Part shown: positions 18,482 to 27,099 of the stretch, piece by piece | Layout of the letters: every line of letters starts with the position of its first letter | Position numbering within the stretch: position 1 is the first letter of the stretch | Assembly: GCA_913019965.1 (NCBI GenBank) | Contig: CAJVZR010000008.1 | Location: 1-64,000, forward strand | Length of the DNA stretch: 64,000 bases | Direction: 5' to 3' | From: an uncultured Oleispira sp. | Lineage (GTDB): Bacteria; Pseudomonadota; Gammaproteobacteria; Pseudomonadales; Oceanobacteraceae | The notes under the pieces: generated by a model | Told to the model about the DNA's origin: nothing | The model's database searches: none | What the model saw: only the letters and a program-made list of their open reading frames with translations | Translations under genes and position numbers: made by a program

Positions 18482-18507
18482 AAATGCGTGATGAATCACG
18501 CATTAGC

Positions 18508-20313
18508 TTAGAAAGCGAAGTGGTCTTCTTCAAGAGCCATCAAGCTATCTGCACCAGCAACCATCGTAATTGCGTGAGACGCAGTACGTGGAAGAATACG
18601 CTGGAAGTAGAAACGGGCAGTTTTAACTTTAGCGCTGTAGAAGTCTTCTTCAGTCGTACCCGCTGCCAAGTTAGTCTGAGCAACTTTAGCCATCTTAGCC
18701 CACAAGTAAGCAAGGGTTACATAACCAGAGTACATTAGGTAATCAACAGATGCGGAACCTACTTCGTCACGGTTTTGCATAGAGCTCATGCCGATCTTCA
18801 TAGTCAGATCGCCCCACTCTTTGTTCAACTTAGCCAATGGCTCGATGAACTCTTTCATGTCAGCATTATCAGCGTTTTCTTTGCAGAAACCGTGAACAAG
18901 CTTAGTGAACTGCTTCAAAGAAGCACCTTGAGTCATAAGAACCTTACGGCCTAATAGATCAAGTGCCTGAATACCGGTAGTTCCTTCATACAACATAGAG
19001 ATACGAGTATCACGAACGATCTGTTCCATACCCCACTCAGCGATGAAACCGTGACCACCAAATACCTGAACACCGTGGTTTGCAGCTTCAAAACCCGTCT
19101 CAGTCAAGAATGCTTTAGCGATTGGAGTCAAGAAGCCCAACATTTCGTCAGCGGCTTTACGATCTTCTTCAGTTTCGCCGTTATGAACGATATCTGCGTT
19201 CATAGCCGTTAGATATACTAGTGCACGACCACCTTCAGCAAATGCTTTCTGAGTAAGAAGCATTTTACGAACGTCTGGGTGAACGATAATTGGATCAGCA
19301 GCTTTTTCAGGTGCCTTAGGACCTGTTAAAGAACGCATCGCTAAACGATCTTTCGCGTATGCTAGTGCACCCTGGAAAGAACCTTCAGCAGCAGCAACAC
19401 CCTGTAGAGCAGTACCGATACGAGCCGTGTTCATAAAGGTGAACATGCAGTTCAAGCCTTTGTTTTCTGGTCCAATCAACCAACCTTTAGCGCCATCGAA
19501 GTTCATAACGCAAGTTGAGTTACCATGGATACCCATCTTATGTTCCAAAGAACCACACTCAACAGCGTTACGATCGCCTGGAGTACCGTCTTCGTTCACG
19601 ATGAACTTAGGAACGATGAATAAAGAAATACCCTTAGTGCCCGCTGGAGCGCCAGGTAGACGAGCTAGAACGATGTGAATGATGTTACCAGACATATCGT
19701 GCTCACCCGCAGAGATGAAGATCTTAGTACCAGAAATGGCATAAGAACCGTCTGCATTTGGCTCAGCTTTAGTTTTCAAAATACCTAGATCAGAACCACA
19801 AGCTGGTTCAGTCAAGCACATAGTACCTGTCCACTCACCAGAGATAAGCTGAGTAAGGTAAGTTTGCTTCTGGTCTTCAGTACCCCAAGCTTCTAAAGTA
19901 TTTTTAGCGCCGTGAGATAGACCAGGGTACATGCCCCAAGACCAGTTAGCCGTACCAACCATTTCAGAAACAATAGTACCTAGAGATTCTGGTAAGCCTT
20001 GACCGCCGTATTCAACGTCAGAAGACAAAGAAGCCCAACCGTTATCAACATATTGACGGTAAGCATCTTTAAAGCCTGTTGGTGTAGTAACAGAAGCATC
20101 TGCGTTGCGAGTACAACCTTCTTCGTCACCCACTTTGTTTAGAGGAGCAAGAACGTTTTCACAGAACTTAGCACCTTCAGTCACGATTGCATCAACCATG
20201 TCTGGCGTCGCTACGTCAGCATATACTGGTAGGCTTGCGTAGTGAGCTGGGTAATCTAGTAATTCATCAGCGATGAACTTCATTTCACGTAGGGGAGCTT
20301 TATACTCTGGCAT
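18508..20313 (-). CDS. Long acyl-CoA dehydrogenase with extra C-terminal domain (paralog 2)
   Basis: The 601-residue enzyme has the same architecture as its neighbour: MPEYKAPLREMKFIADELLD at the start, the FAD-binding LTEPACGSDLGILKTKAEP and KIFISAGEHDMSGNI blocks, QVFGGHGFIAEWGMEQ and MLYEGTTGIQALDLLGRK, then the extra C-terminal helical domain. It should catalyse the first, FAD-dependent step of acyl-CoA beta-oxidation in the cytoplasm, passing electrons to ETF. The two paralogs share most motif positions, implying tandem duplication, but they are transcribed separately. Its promoter carries a PsrA-like operator across the -35, indicating repression relieved by long-chain acyl signals. Confidence 0.92.
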   Translation of the reverse strand: MPEYKAPLREMKFIADELLDYPAHYASLPVYADVATPDMVDAIVTEGAKFCENVLAPLNKVGDEEGCTRNADASVTTPTGFKDAYRQYVDNGWASLSSDVEYGGQGLPESLGTIVSEMVGTANWSWGMYPGLSHGAKNTLEAWGTEDQKQTYLTQLISGEWTGTMCLTEPACGSDLGILKTKAEPNADGSYAISGTKIFISAGEHDMSGNIIHIVLARLPGAPAGTKGISLFIVPKFIVNEDGTPGDRNAVECGSLEHKMGIHGNSTCVMNFDGAKGWLIGPENKGLNCMFTFMNTARIGTALQGVAAAEGSFQGALAYAKDRLAMRSLTGPKAPEKAADPIIVHPDVRKMLLTQKAFAEGGRALVYLTAMNADIVHNGETEEDRKAADEMLGFLTPIAKAFLTETGFEAANHGVQVFGGHGFIAEWGMEQIVRDTRISMLYEGTTGIQALDLLGRKVLMTQGASLKQFTKLVHGFCKENADNADMKEFIEPLAKLNKEWGDLTMKIGMSSMQNRDEVGSASVDYLMYSGYVTLAYLWAKMAKVAQTNLAAGTTEEDFYSAKVKTARFYFQRILPRTASHAITMVAGADSLMALEEDHFAF

Positions 20314-20383
20314 TAGAAAAACCTCTGAGCCTTATGTTTATGAACGGCAAAAGCCGCATATCGATTAACAACTGATAATTGCG

Positions 20384-20412
20384 ATTACAATATGAACAAC
20401 TATCAAATTCAA
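20384..20412 (-). promoter_or_regulatory. Predicted promoter of acyl-CoA dehydrogenase 2
   Basis: On the minus strand TTGAAT (20407-20412), a 17-bp spacer and TGTAAT (20384-20389) form a good sigma-70 pair about 70 nt upstream of the gene. Confidence 0.55.
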
Positions 20413-20425
20413 ACACTTGTTTGAA
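20408..20425. promoter_or_regulatory. PsrA-like operator over the -35
   Basis: TTCAAAC-ACTT-GTTTGAA is a perfect 7-bp inverted repeat. Its core fits the Pseudomonas PsrA consensus as I know it (C/GAAAC-N2-4-GTTTG/C). A second, overlapping partial copy, GAAAC-ATAC-GTTTA, follows at 20423-20436. Overlap with the -35 hexamer fits repression. Confidence 0.6.
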
Positions 20426-20475
20426 ACATACGTTTACAGACTTATTTTGTCAAGCCAGCGTGATGAATAGCATAG

Positions 20476-20503
20476 AAAAAATAAAACCGCTAAGGAGCGG
20501 TTT
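20476..20503 (-). terminator. Terminator of the SprA-related gene
   Basis: On the minus strand AAACCGCT, loop CCTT, AGCGGTTT is followed by TATTTTTT. It lies downstream of the stop codon at 20548. Confidence 0.75.
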
Positions 20504-20547
20504 CAGAGGTGTTTTTTAATAGAAGTCAGGAAAGGCAGGCCCTTTGG

Positions 20548-21483
20548 CTAGACCACATCGTCTAATAGCTGACCTGCCGCATTAGAGGCATCATTTTGGC
20601 TAACCGCTAAAAGAATTTCATTAATTTTGGCAATGCGGTCATTAAAGATTTGAAAACTCTCATTTTCAGCGCTGGGCTGAGCCGTGACCCTAACCGTCGA
20701 TTTTTCACTGGCCAGATCGTTTTCCGCTTGTGAAGCGTCTTCATCTTCAGAGCTATTAACCACACGGCTTTCACTGACAATTTCCGCTCGTGCCTGATTG
20801 GCTTGCTGAGAAGCAAGGGCAGCAACTCTGCGATCTTGAGAAGAAGGTTCCGCAGGTGCCAGTGCCGCACGCTGAACGATCTGCATCTTTTCTAAGGTCG
20901 CTCGAGGATCACCATTGATTGGCCCGACATCAATTGGGACTTCACCACCGACCGCATAATTCACCCCGTCTGGTCCACGCTGGTAACTGTATTGAGCCGC
21001 GCCTGCATACTGCCCACCTACCGCGCTATGCGCCTGTTCGTGAGCACGAACCTCAGTATCTCGTTGAGATAGCTGGCGAATGATATCGAGGTCTTGCTGC
21101 TCTTGCTGCTCTTGTTGCGCCTGTTGGCGCTGAACTTGGTCAGCCTCCCGATCAACACGCTCACCTTGTTCGGTGTCGTCCTGCTTTTCATCGACAGAAT
21201 TTTCAACTTGAGAGTTATTGTCTTGATCAGTATTTGAATCACCTTCAACAGGTGTATTCGTTGCGGGTACTAAGTTAGCTTGCCCTGTATTTTCAGGGGC
21301 AAAATTTGGTTGGGGATGCTGCTCAGGGACTTCTCGAGATAAGCGAGTCGTAGACACCGCTTCAATTGGCGCAAAACTGGTAGAGCCTGCAGATTCTCCA
21401 ACTTGTGACAATAACGCACCCTGTGTCGGCGTTACCGGCAACACACTATTGGCTAACATGCCTGCGCTAGTTGGAATTTGCAT
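20548..21483 (-). CDS. SprA-related putative metalloprotease
   Basis: The 311-residue protein has an N-terminal disordered half rich in Gln, Glu, Asp and Ser (including QQAQQEQQEQQDL), then a conserved block with TEVRAHEQAHSAVGGQYAG and YAVGGEVPIDVGPINGDP, and a variable tail. The HEQAH helix looks like a zinc-metalloprotease HExxH motif, and the block matches the SprA-related family annotated as putative metalloprotease. No signal peptide is obvious. It follows the 83-residue flagellar-rod-like gene on the same strand by about 50 nt, so the two may be an operon. Substrate unknown. Confidence 0.75.
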   Translation of the reverse strand: MQIPTSAGMLANSVLPVTPTQGALLSQVGESAGSTSFAPIEAVSTTRLSREVPEQHPQPNFAPENTGQANLVPATNTPVEGDSNTDQDNNSQVENSVDEKQDDTEQGERVDREADQVQRQQAQQEQQEQQDLDIIRQLSQRDTEVRAHEQAHSAVGGQYAGAAQYSYQRGPDGVNYAVGGEVPIDVGPINGDPRATLEKMQIVQRAALAPAEPSSQDRRVAALASQQANQARAEIVSESRVVNSSEDEDASQAENDLASEKSTVRVTAQPSAENESFQIFNDRIAKINEILLAVSQNDASNAAGQLLDDVV

Positions 21484-21533
21484 ACTCTTTTCAATTAACC
21501 TCTATTATGAACCTAGAAATAAAAGCTTATCAA

Positions 21534-21785
21534 TTAAGCTTCAATATCCAATAATGTGCCGATTTGCTTATCAGCGGCTTCTAAAACTTTGGCATTAGCC
21601 TCTACACCTTGTTCGCCTTGTTTTAACTTAACCAAAGCGTCGGTCACTTCTACCGTACCTTGAGCAGGCCTAGCCGTAGTCGCTTCAACAACTTGCTGTG
21701 AAGCTTGCTTTACTTGCTCGGTACTTTGCTGAATACCCGCAGTTGCAATACTGAATGATGAACCTGATGTTGAGCCTATATTCAT
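21534..21785 (-). CDS. Short protein resembling the C-terminal end of flagellar rod/hook proteins
   Basis: I choose the ATG at 21785, 6 nt after an AGAGG site; upstream codons look non-coding. The 83-residue product has an N-terminal Ser/Gln-rich segment (MNIGSTSGSSFSIATAGIQQ) and a C-terminal helix TDALVKLKQGEQGVEANAKV then LEAADKQIGTLLDIEA. This strongly recalls the terminal coiled coil of flagellar rod and hook proteins (FEANxxVxxTADxMLGTLLDI). It lacks the rest of such a protein, so it is either a small free-standing family or a stand-alone rod-like helix. No flagellar cluster is nearby. Function unknown. Confidence 0.65.
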   Translation of the reverse strand: MNIGSTSGSSFSIATAGIQQSTEQVKQASQQVVEATTARPAQGTVEVTDALVKLKQGEQGVEANAKVLEAADKQIGTLLDIEA

Positions 21786-21952
21786 ACACGCCTCTCGGTT
21801 TTTATCTATCGCTGTATACATTTTAAACAGCCAAACGCAAAGAGACCAGCGCAATGCTGACCTCTCTTAGACTGTATCGTTATATAGCCAATTTTTTATT
21901 AAAGCTTTTTCATATTGGTCGAGGCGATTTAACCGCCCTTATTTCTCAAAGC

Positions 21953-23014
21953 TTATTTCACAGCACTATAAAACATCTCATTCTCGACGGGCTTAGCTAA
22001 CTCATTAACCAACAACTCATCCAGTTCTTTCGGCTGCTTCGTCACCTTATGGTCTGAATTAATACCTAACTTACGGAATAAATCCTGGTCTTTATTCGCC
22101 GCAGGATTTGGCGTCGTTAATAGACACTCGCCATAAAAGATCGAATTAGCACCGGCGAAGAAACACATAGACTGCATCTCTTCCGACATTTCTTCACGGC
22201 CCGCACTTAAGCGCACATGAGACTGAGGCATCATGATACGAGCAACCGCAATAGTACGAATAAACTCAAACGGATCGAGATCCCCTTCCGTTTCTAACGG
22301 CGTACCTTCTACTTTAACTAGCTGGTTGATTGGCACAGAGTCAGGGTGCTGAGGCAAGTTAGCCAGCTGGCGTAATAAACCGATACGATCTTTCTCTTCT
22401 TCCCCCATTCCGACAATACCGCCAGAACAAACTTTCATACCTGAATCACGCACGTTTTGCAGAGTTTCTAAGCGATCAGAATACGTACGGGTAGTAATAA
22501 TATCGCCATAATATTCAGGAGACGTATCTAGGTTATGGTTGTAATAATCCAAACCCGCTTCGGCAAGCTGCTCAGATTTCTCTTGATCCAGCATACCCAG
22601 CGTCATGCAGGTTTCCATTCCTAGGTTTTTAACCCCTTCAACCATTGCCAATACATAAGGCATATCTTTCGCACGCGGAGAACGCCAAGCAGCACCCATG
22701 CAAAAACGATCAGAACCCGCCGCTTTTGCCGCTTTGGCTTTTTCGATCACCGCTTCGACTTCCATTAACTTTTCTTTTTCAAGCTTGGTATCGTAACGAG
22801 CACTCTGTGGGCAATAAGCGCAATCTTCTGGGCAAGCACCGGTTTTAATCGATAATAAAGTACTTACTTGCACCTGATTTGGATCGAAATATTGGCGATG
22901 AACAGTCTGAGCTTTAAATAAAAGGTCATTAAGTGGCAAAGCAAAAAGCTCAGCGACCTCTTGCTGCTGCCAATCATGGCGCAATTTGTCGCCTCTTTCA
23001 TTCGTTTGACTCAT
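21953..23014 (-). CDS. bioB: Biotin synthase
   Basis: The ATG at 23014 follows GAGG by 8 nt and gives 353 residues; the ORF has an alternative start six codons earlier. The radical-SAM cluster motif [14 protein letters not shown] is intact, and residues that hold the sacrificial [2Fe-2S] cluster appear in [29 protein letters not shown] and [10 protein letters not shown]. It inserts sulfur into dethiobiotin to form biotin. It is divergent from comF, as in Pseudomonas, but bioF and the rest of the bio operon do not follow; the next genes are unrelated. Confidence 0.96.
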   Translation of the reverse strand: MSQTNERGDKLRHDWQQQEVAELFALPLNDLLFKAQTVHRQYFDPNQVQVSTLLSIKTGACPEDCAYCPQSARYDTKLEKEKLMEVEAVIEKAKAAKAAGSDRFCMGAAWRSPRAKDMPYVLAMVEGVKNLGMETCMTLGMLDQEKSEQLAEAGLDYYNHNLDTSPEYYGDIITTRTYSDRLETLQNVRDSGMKVCSGGIVGMGEEEKDRIGLLRQLANLPQHPDSVPINQLVKVEGTPLETEGDLDPFEFIRTIAVARIMMPQSHVRLSAGREEMSEEMQSMCFFAGANSIFYGECLLTTPNPAANKDQDLFRKLGINSDHKVTKQPKELDELLVNELAKPVENEMFYSAVK

Positions 23015-23083
23015 ACCTTTTACCTCATTCAACTGTTAGAATCCTCATCAACATGGATTACTGAACGCATAATAGCTAGACAC

Positions 23084-23809
23084 ATGGATTGGTCAACTTG
23101 GATAGATAAAAAGGTATACTCACGGTTAAAAATTGCACTACCGGCATTTTTAAACAAGACCTGTGAGCTTTGCCTAGAAACAAATCACGACGCAGGGTTT
23201 ATATGCCCAAGCTGCGAAGACTCGCTGCCGCAAGTAAAACACCGCTGTCAGATGTGTGCCATACCACTTCCGAATCAAGGTTATTGCGGTCAGTGCTTAC
23301 ATATCAAGCCCGCTTTCGATTATAGCCATAGCAGTTTCAGCTACGCCGCCCCCATTGATACTTGGCTACAACGCCTAAAATCAAAACGTCGTACCGAATG
23401 GGCCCATAAATTGGCCAGCTTAATGCTGCACAGCCAGCCTCAGGCTTTATCTCAAGTCGATGCCTTCACCTTTGCGCCGTCAACACGCTGGAGTCTAATG
23501 AAAAGAGGCTTCAATCCCGCTGAACTGATTGCTCGTGAATTGGGCCGTGCTCTCGACAAGCCGGTTATCGCCCAACTGGCAACCCGAAGCCATAGCGGTG
23601 AACAAAAAGCGCTCAACCGCCAACAACGCATCAATAACGTCAGTAAGAATTTTCATCCTACGCGCAAAAAACTCAATGGTGAGCATATGCTCCTAATTGA
23701 TGATGTCATGACCACAGGTAGCACCGCTCATTCAATGGCACTTATTCTCAAGCAGTCAGGGGCTAGCCAAGTGGGCGTCTGGTGTTTAGCGCGAACAGCA
23801 AAACATTAA
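23084..23809 (+). CDS. comF: ComF-family amidophosphoribosyltransferase-like protein
   Basis: The ORF begins inside bioB, but the first sensible start is the ATG at 23084 (241 residues), although without a strong ribosome site. A zinc-ribbon-like region with CELCLE, CPSCEDSL, CQMCAIPL and YCGQCL lies near residues 28-85, followed by a PRTase domain with the PRPP-binding LLIDDVMTTGSTAHSM near residue 205. ComF/GntX proteins help with DNA uptake in competent bacteria by an unclear mechanism; in non-competent species the role is unknown. It lies head to head with bioB across 69 nt. Confidence 0.88.
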   Translation: MDWSTWIDKKVYSRLKIALPAFLNKTCELCLETNHDAGFICPSCEDSLPQVKHRCQMCAIPLPNQGYCGQCLHIKPAFDYSHSSFSYAAPIDTWLQRLKSKRRTEWAHKLASLMLHSQPQALSQVDAFTFAPSTRWSLMKRGFNPAELIARELGRALDKPVIAQLATRSHSGEQKALNRQQRINNVSKNFHPTRKKLNGEHMLLIDDVMTTGSTAHSMALILKQSGASQVGVWCLARTAKH

Positions 23810-23889
23810 ACTGCGTTAGCAAAGTCCCTCAGTTATACTGGTCGTAATTTCACTTAGCCGCCACTACTGGCGGATAACAAGCGGCCAAC

Positions 23890-24927
23890 ATGACCAGCAC
23901 AGAAAACGAATTCGACAACCTAACTCAGCATCCTTATCAGACTTTGACTCCTGACCGTGTCATCGATGCCGTCGAGAGCTTAGGATTGCTAACCGATATG
24001 CGTCAATATCCTCTCAATAGTTACGAGAACCGTGTCTATCAAGTCGGCATTGAAGAAGCGTCCCCCGTCATTGTGAAGTTTTACCGTCCTAACCGCTGGT
24101 CAAAAGACGCGATTTTAGAAGAGCATCGCTTTCTAGCAGAACTTGCAGAAGAAGATCTTCCCGTCGTTGCCCCACTAGAATTTAACGGCGAGACATTATT
24201 CCAATTTCACGACTTTTACTTTTCTATTTCTCCTCGTAAAAGCGGTCACTCCCCCGAAATCGCTAATCGAGAACAGCTAGAGTACCTTGGCCGCTGGTTA
24301 GCTCGCCTTCATCAAGTTGGCAGAGACTATCGATTTCAACATAGACCTATTTGGAATGGTCAGGCCGATTTAGGTAAAGCAGACAATAAAACGATTATTG
24401 AACAAAGTTGTGAGACAGTTTTAAATTCTGGCTTATTAAATGAAGATTTTCGCCCCGCTTACGAATCCTTATGCCGAGACCTCAATGAGCTGGTAAAGCA
24501 ACAATACCAACCTGAAATGAGTGATACCTTACGCATTCATGGGGATTGCCATGTCGGCAATTTATTATGGCGTGACGAACAACTGTATATGGTTGATTTT
24601 GACGACTGCGTTCAAGGCCCTGCCATGCAAGATATTTGGATGTTGCTCAGTGGTCAGCGTGAAGAACAAATTCAACAATTAGAAGCGATAAGAAACGGCT
24701 ATGAAGTTTTCCAGCCATTTCCATATCATCAGTTGAAATGGATTGAATGCCTGCGTACGATTCGTCTTATTAAACATACCGCTTGGGTTGTAGAGCGTTG
24801 GTCAGATCCCGCCTTTCCCATAGCCTTTCCCTGGTTTACGGGGATTCGTTATTGGTCGGAACATGTTTTATCGTTAAGAGAACAGCTGGCAGCGTTACAG
24901 CAAGAACCCTTATTTATCGCAAGCTAA
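23890..24927 (+). CDS. srkA: Stress response kinase A (YihE/SrkA family)
   Basis: The 345-residue protein of the aminoglycoside-phosphotransferase-like kinase fold has the catalytic loop HGDCHVGNLLW and the metal-binding MVDFDDCVQGPAMQDIWMLL, with an N-terminal lobe containing VIVKFYRPNRWSKDAILEEH. SrkA is a Ser/Thr protein kinase that counters stress-induced death in E. coli, apparently by opposing MazEF. Cytoplasmic. It is followed after 36 nt by a barrel gene on the same strand and may share its transcript. Motifs and length match well. Confidence 0.92.
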   Translation: MTSTENEFDNLTQHPYQTLTPDRVIDAVESLGLLTDMRQYPLNSYENRVYQVGIEEASPVIVKFYRPNRWSKDAILEEHRFLAELAEEDLPVVAPLEFNGETLFQFHDFYFSISPRKSGHSPEIANREQLEYLGRWLARLHQVGRDYRFQHRPIWNGQADLGKADNKTIIEQSCETVLNSGLLNEDFRPAYESLCRDLNELVKQQYQPEMSDTLRIHGDCHVGNLLWRDEQLYMVDFDDCVQGPAMQDIWMLLSGQREEQIQQLEAIRNGYEVFQPFPYHQLKWIECLRTIRLIKHTAWVVERWSDPAFPIAFPWFTGIRYWSEHVLSLREQLAALQQEPLFIAS

Positions 24928-24963
24928 ACAACTTGCTAGTTTAGTATTACAAAGGAAATTCAC

Positions 24964-25488
24964 ATGAAAAAAATTTTAGCGACGGGCTTACTGTCTTTCA
25001 TTGCCTCTCAGGGTATCGCCGCTGAGTTAGAGTCCACCAGCAATAGCCAGTTGCCTGAAGGCTTGTATGCGGGTGGCGGTTTGAATTACAACGACCTAGA
25101 TTTAGGGTCTGTTTTCTCTGGGGCAAATAACGAAACAGCCTTAGGGTTCCAAATCTTTGCCGGCTTACCCATCGCCAGCTCCATCGAAGGCTTTAAAACC
25201 TTTGCTGAAGTCGGTTTTTTCCGTACCACCAGCTTCGATTTTGGCGCTGGCAATAAAGAAAAAGTCACTGGAGTATGGGGCTCAGGTGTTTTACAGCGAG
25301 ACCTGAATGAGATCGATCCAAACCTATATGGCCTAGCTCGCATTGGCTTAGAAATTGGGGATGACGATGGTATCTTCATGGGCGTAGGTGCGGGTTATCG
25401 CATCAATCAGCAAGTCGAAGTACGTGCTGAGTTTGTGAATAAAGACCTATTAACCTCCTATCAGGCGAATGCTCTATTTCGCTTCTAA
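24964..25488 (+). CDS. YfaZ-like outer-membrane beta-barrel protein
   Basis: The 174-residue protein starts with a signal peptide (MKKILATGLLSFIASQGIAA, cleavage around residue 20) and continues as alternating beta-strands rich in Gly and aromatics, ending in YQANALFRF with a C-terminal Phe. It resembles small YfaZ/OmpA-barrel-like proteins; no OmpA peptidoglycan-binding domain is present. A GGAAATT ribosome region precedes the ATG. Function unknown, probably a monomeric 8-stranded barrel. Confidence 0.75.
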   Translation: MKKILATGLLSFIASQGIAAELESTSNSQLPEGLYAGGGLNYNDLDLGSVFSGANNETALGFQIFAGLPIASSIEGFKTFAEVGFFRTTSFDFGAGNKEKVTGVWGSGVLQRDLNEIDPNLYGLARIGLEIGDDDGIFMGVGAGYRINQQVEVRAEFVNKDLLTSYQANALFRF

Positions 25489-25550
25489 ACTTGCTCACGA
25501 GTTTAAGTATTGCCTTCTAAGCAATGCCTTCAATACCTCAACGGCTGTTA

Positions 25551-26285
25551 TTATTTGAGCAGTTGAGGTAACTCATCAATAAAAGCATCCGCTTGGCATT
25601 CATTGCTTGCATCGGTAATTGCGATGCCATGGTTATAGCCATAGGTCACAGCAACGGATTTTACCTTAGCGCCTCTCGCTGATTTAACATCTGAAATAGA
25701 ATCCCCAACCATCAATGCCTGCTCTGCAAGAATGCCGAGTCGAGATAATGCCGTTTGCACGGGTAACGGGTGCGGCTTCTTAAATTCCAAATCATCACCA
25801 CAAATAATTTCTACAAAGAAATGATCAATTTTAAGTGCCTGTAATAAAGGCAAAGTAAATTGTCGAGGCTTGTTGGTAATTAGGACAAGGGATATGTTGG
25901 CCTTGGTTAGCGCCGATAATACAGAAAGAACTCCTGGATAAAGTCCCGTCGCATGCGTTAAACGCTGAGCATAAGCCAACTCAAAAACTGGATAAGCAGA
26001 AGTATATTCTTCATCCTCCTGCTCATTTGAATAGCGAGTATTATGCAACTGATCACCGTCGTCACAATCAGCCAAAGCTCGTTTAACGAGCGCAGTAGCC
26101 CCATTACCAACCCAGCGATTAACCTTAGCCTCTCCCGCAGGCGATTTATTAATACTTTGCAACATAGTATCGATCGCAGCGGTAAGATCAGGCACACTAT
26201 CAATGAGCGTACCATCAAGATCGAAAAGGACTGCCTTAGGTGGCTGGTCGTTTAACCCAACCACAACTTCAGAAAAAATCGACAT
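25551..26285 (-). CDS. gph: Phosphoglycolate phosphatase (HAD family)
   Basis: The 244-residue HAD phosphatase has VLFDLDGTLIDSVPDLTAAI (nucleophile Asp), LVLITNKPRQF as motif II, a Lys in FKKPHPLP and the motif IV pair GDSISDVKSARGAK. It removes phosphate from 2-phosphoglycolate produced by DNA repair. It follows rpe by only 10 nt, the rpe-gph pair found in many gammaproteobacteria, here detached from trpE, which it precedes in Pseudomonas. An acidic insertion (SNEQEDEEYTS) extends the cap domain. Confidence 0.93.
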   Translation of the reverse strand: MSIFSEVVVGLNDQPPKAVLFDLDGTLIDSVPDLTAAIDTMLQSINKSPAGEAKVNRWVGNGATALVKRALADCDDGDQLHNTRYSNEQEDEEYTSAYPVFELAYAQRLTHATGLYPGVLSVLSALTKANISLVLITNKPRQFTLPLLQALKIDHFFVEIICGDDLEFKKPHPLPVQTALSRLGILAEQALMVGDSISDVKSARGAKVKSVAVTYGYNHGIAITDASNECQADAFIDELPQLLK

Positions 26286-26295
26286 TCAACAACGG

Positions 26296-26967
26296 CTACT
26301 TGGCCAAAGCCAGCTCTGCACGCATCTCATCAATAACCGCTTTATAATCTGGCTTACCGAAGATGGCAGAACCTGCCACAAAAGTATCTGCACCGGCTTC
26401 CGCACACGCACGGATATTATCAACCTTCACACCACCATCGACTTCTAAGCGAATATCAAATCCCGACTCATCAATCATACGGCGTGCTTCTTTCAGCTTT
26501 TCTAAGGTATGAGGAATAAATGACTGACCACCAAAGCCTGGATTCACAGACATCAGCAATACCATATCCAGCTTGTCCATTACGTGTGCCATGTGGTGCA
26601 ACGGCGTTGCAGGATTAAATACCAGACCGGCCTTACAGCCGCCATCTTTGATCAACTGTAAACTACGGTCGATATGATCAGAAGCTTCAGGGTGAAAGGT
26701 AATATAGGTTGCTCCGGCTTTAATAAACTCACTGATCATGTGATCAACAGGCTTTACCATCAGGTGCACATCAATATCCGCCGTAACACCGTGTTTACGT
26801 AATGCACTGCAAACCATTGGACCAATCGTTAAATTAGGCACGTAATGGTTATCCATCACATCAAAATGCACGATATCGGCACCTGAAGCCAATACGTTAT
26901 CAACTTCTTCCCCTAAACGGGCGAAGTCGGCGGCTAAAATAGAAGGAGCAATTTTATAATCAGACAT
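26296..26967 (-). CDS. rpe: Ribulose-phosphate 3-epimerase
   Basis: I place the start at the ATG at 26967 (223 residues), which gives the family-typical opening [19 protein letters not shown]. The TIM barrel carries the metal ligands in [38 protein letters not shown] and [10 protein letters not shown]. It interconverts ribulose 5-phosphate and xylulose 5-phosphate in the pentose phosphate pathway. Xylulose 5-phosphate is the phosphoketolase substrate, relevant to the gene at 30 kb. First gene of an rpe-gph pair. Confidence 0.96.
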   Translation of the reverse strand: MSDYKIAPSILAADFARLGEEVDNVLASGADIVHFDVMDNHYVPNLTIGPMVCSALRKHGVTADIDVHLMVKPVDHMISEFIKAGATYITFHPEASDHIDRSLQLIKDGGCKAGLVFNPATPLHHMAHVMDKLDMVLLMSVNPGFGGQSFIPHTLEKLKEARRMIDESGFDIRLEVDGGVKVDNIRACAEAGADTFVAGSAIFGKPDYKAVIDEMRAELALAK

Positions 26968-27099
26968 AGCAATCTCAGTGAGCAATATAAGGCTAACAAA
27001 CCAATGAGTGCCATTTTAAATGGAAAGTCGCATAAAAGTAAGGAACATCTTTTGCTTCTTAACTACGCTTAATACAAATATGTTTAATTGAAGGTTTAG

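Noticed and set aside
22961-23083. ComF start upstream inside bioB
   Set aside because: The extra 41 residues overlap the bioB start and do not look like the family; the ATG at 23084 gives the normal N-terminus.
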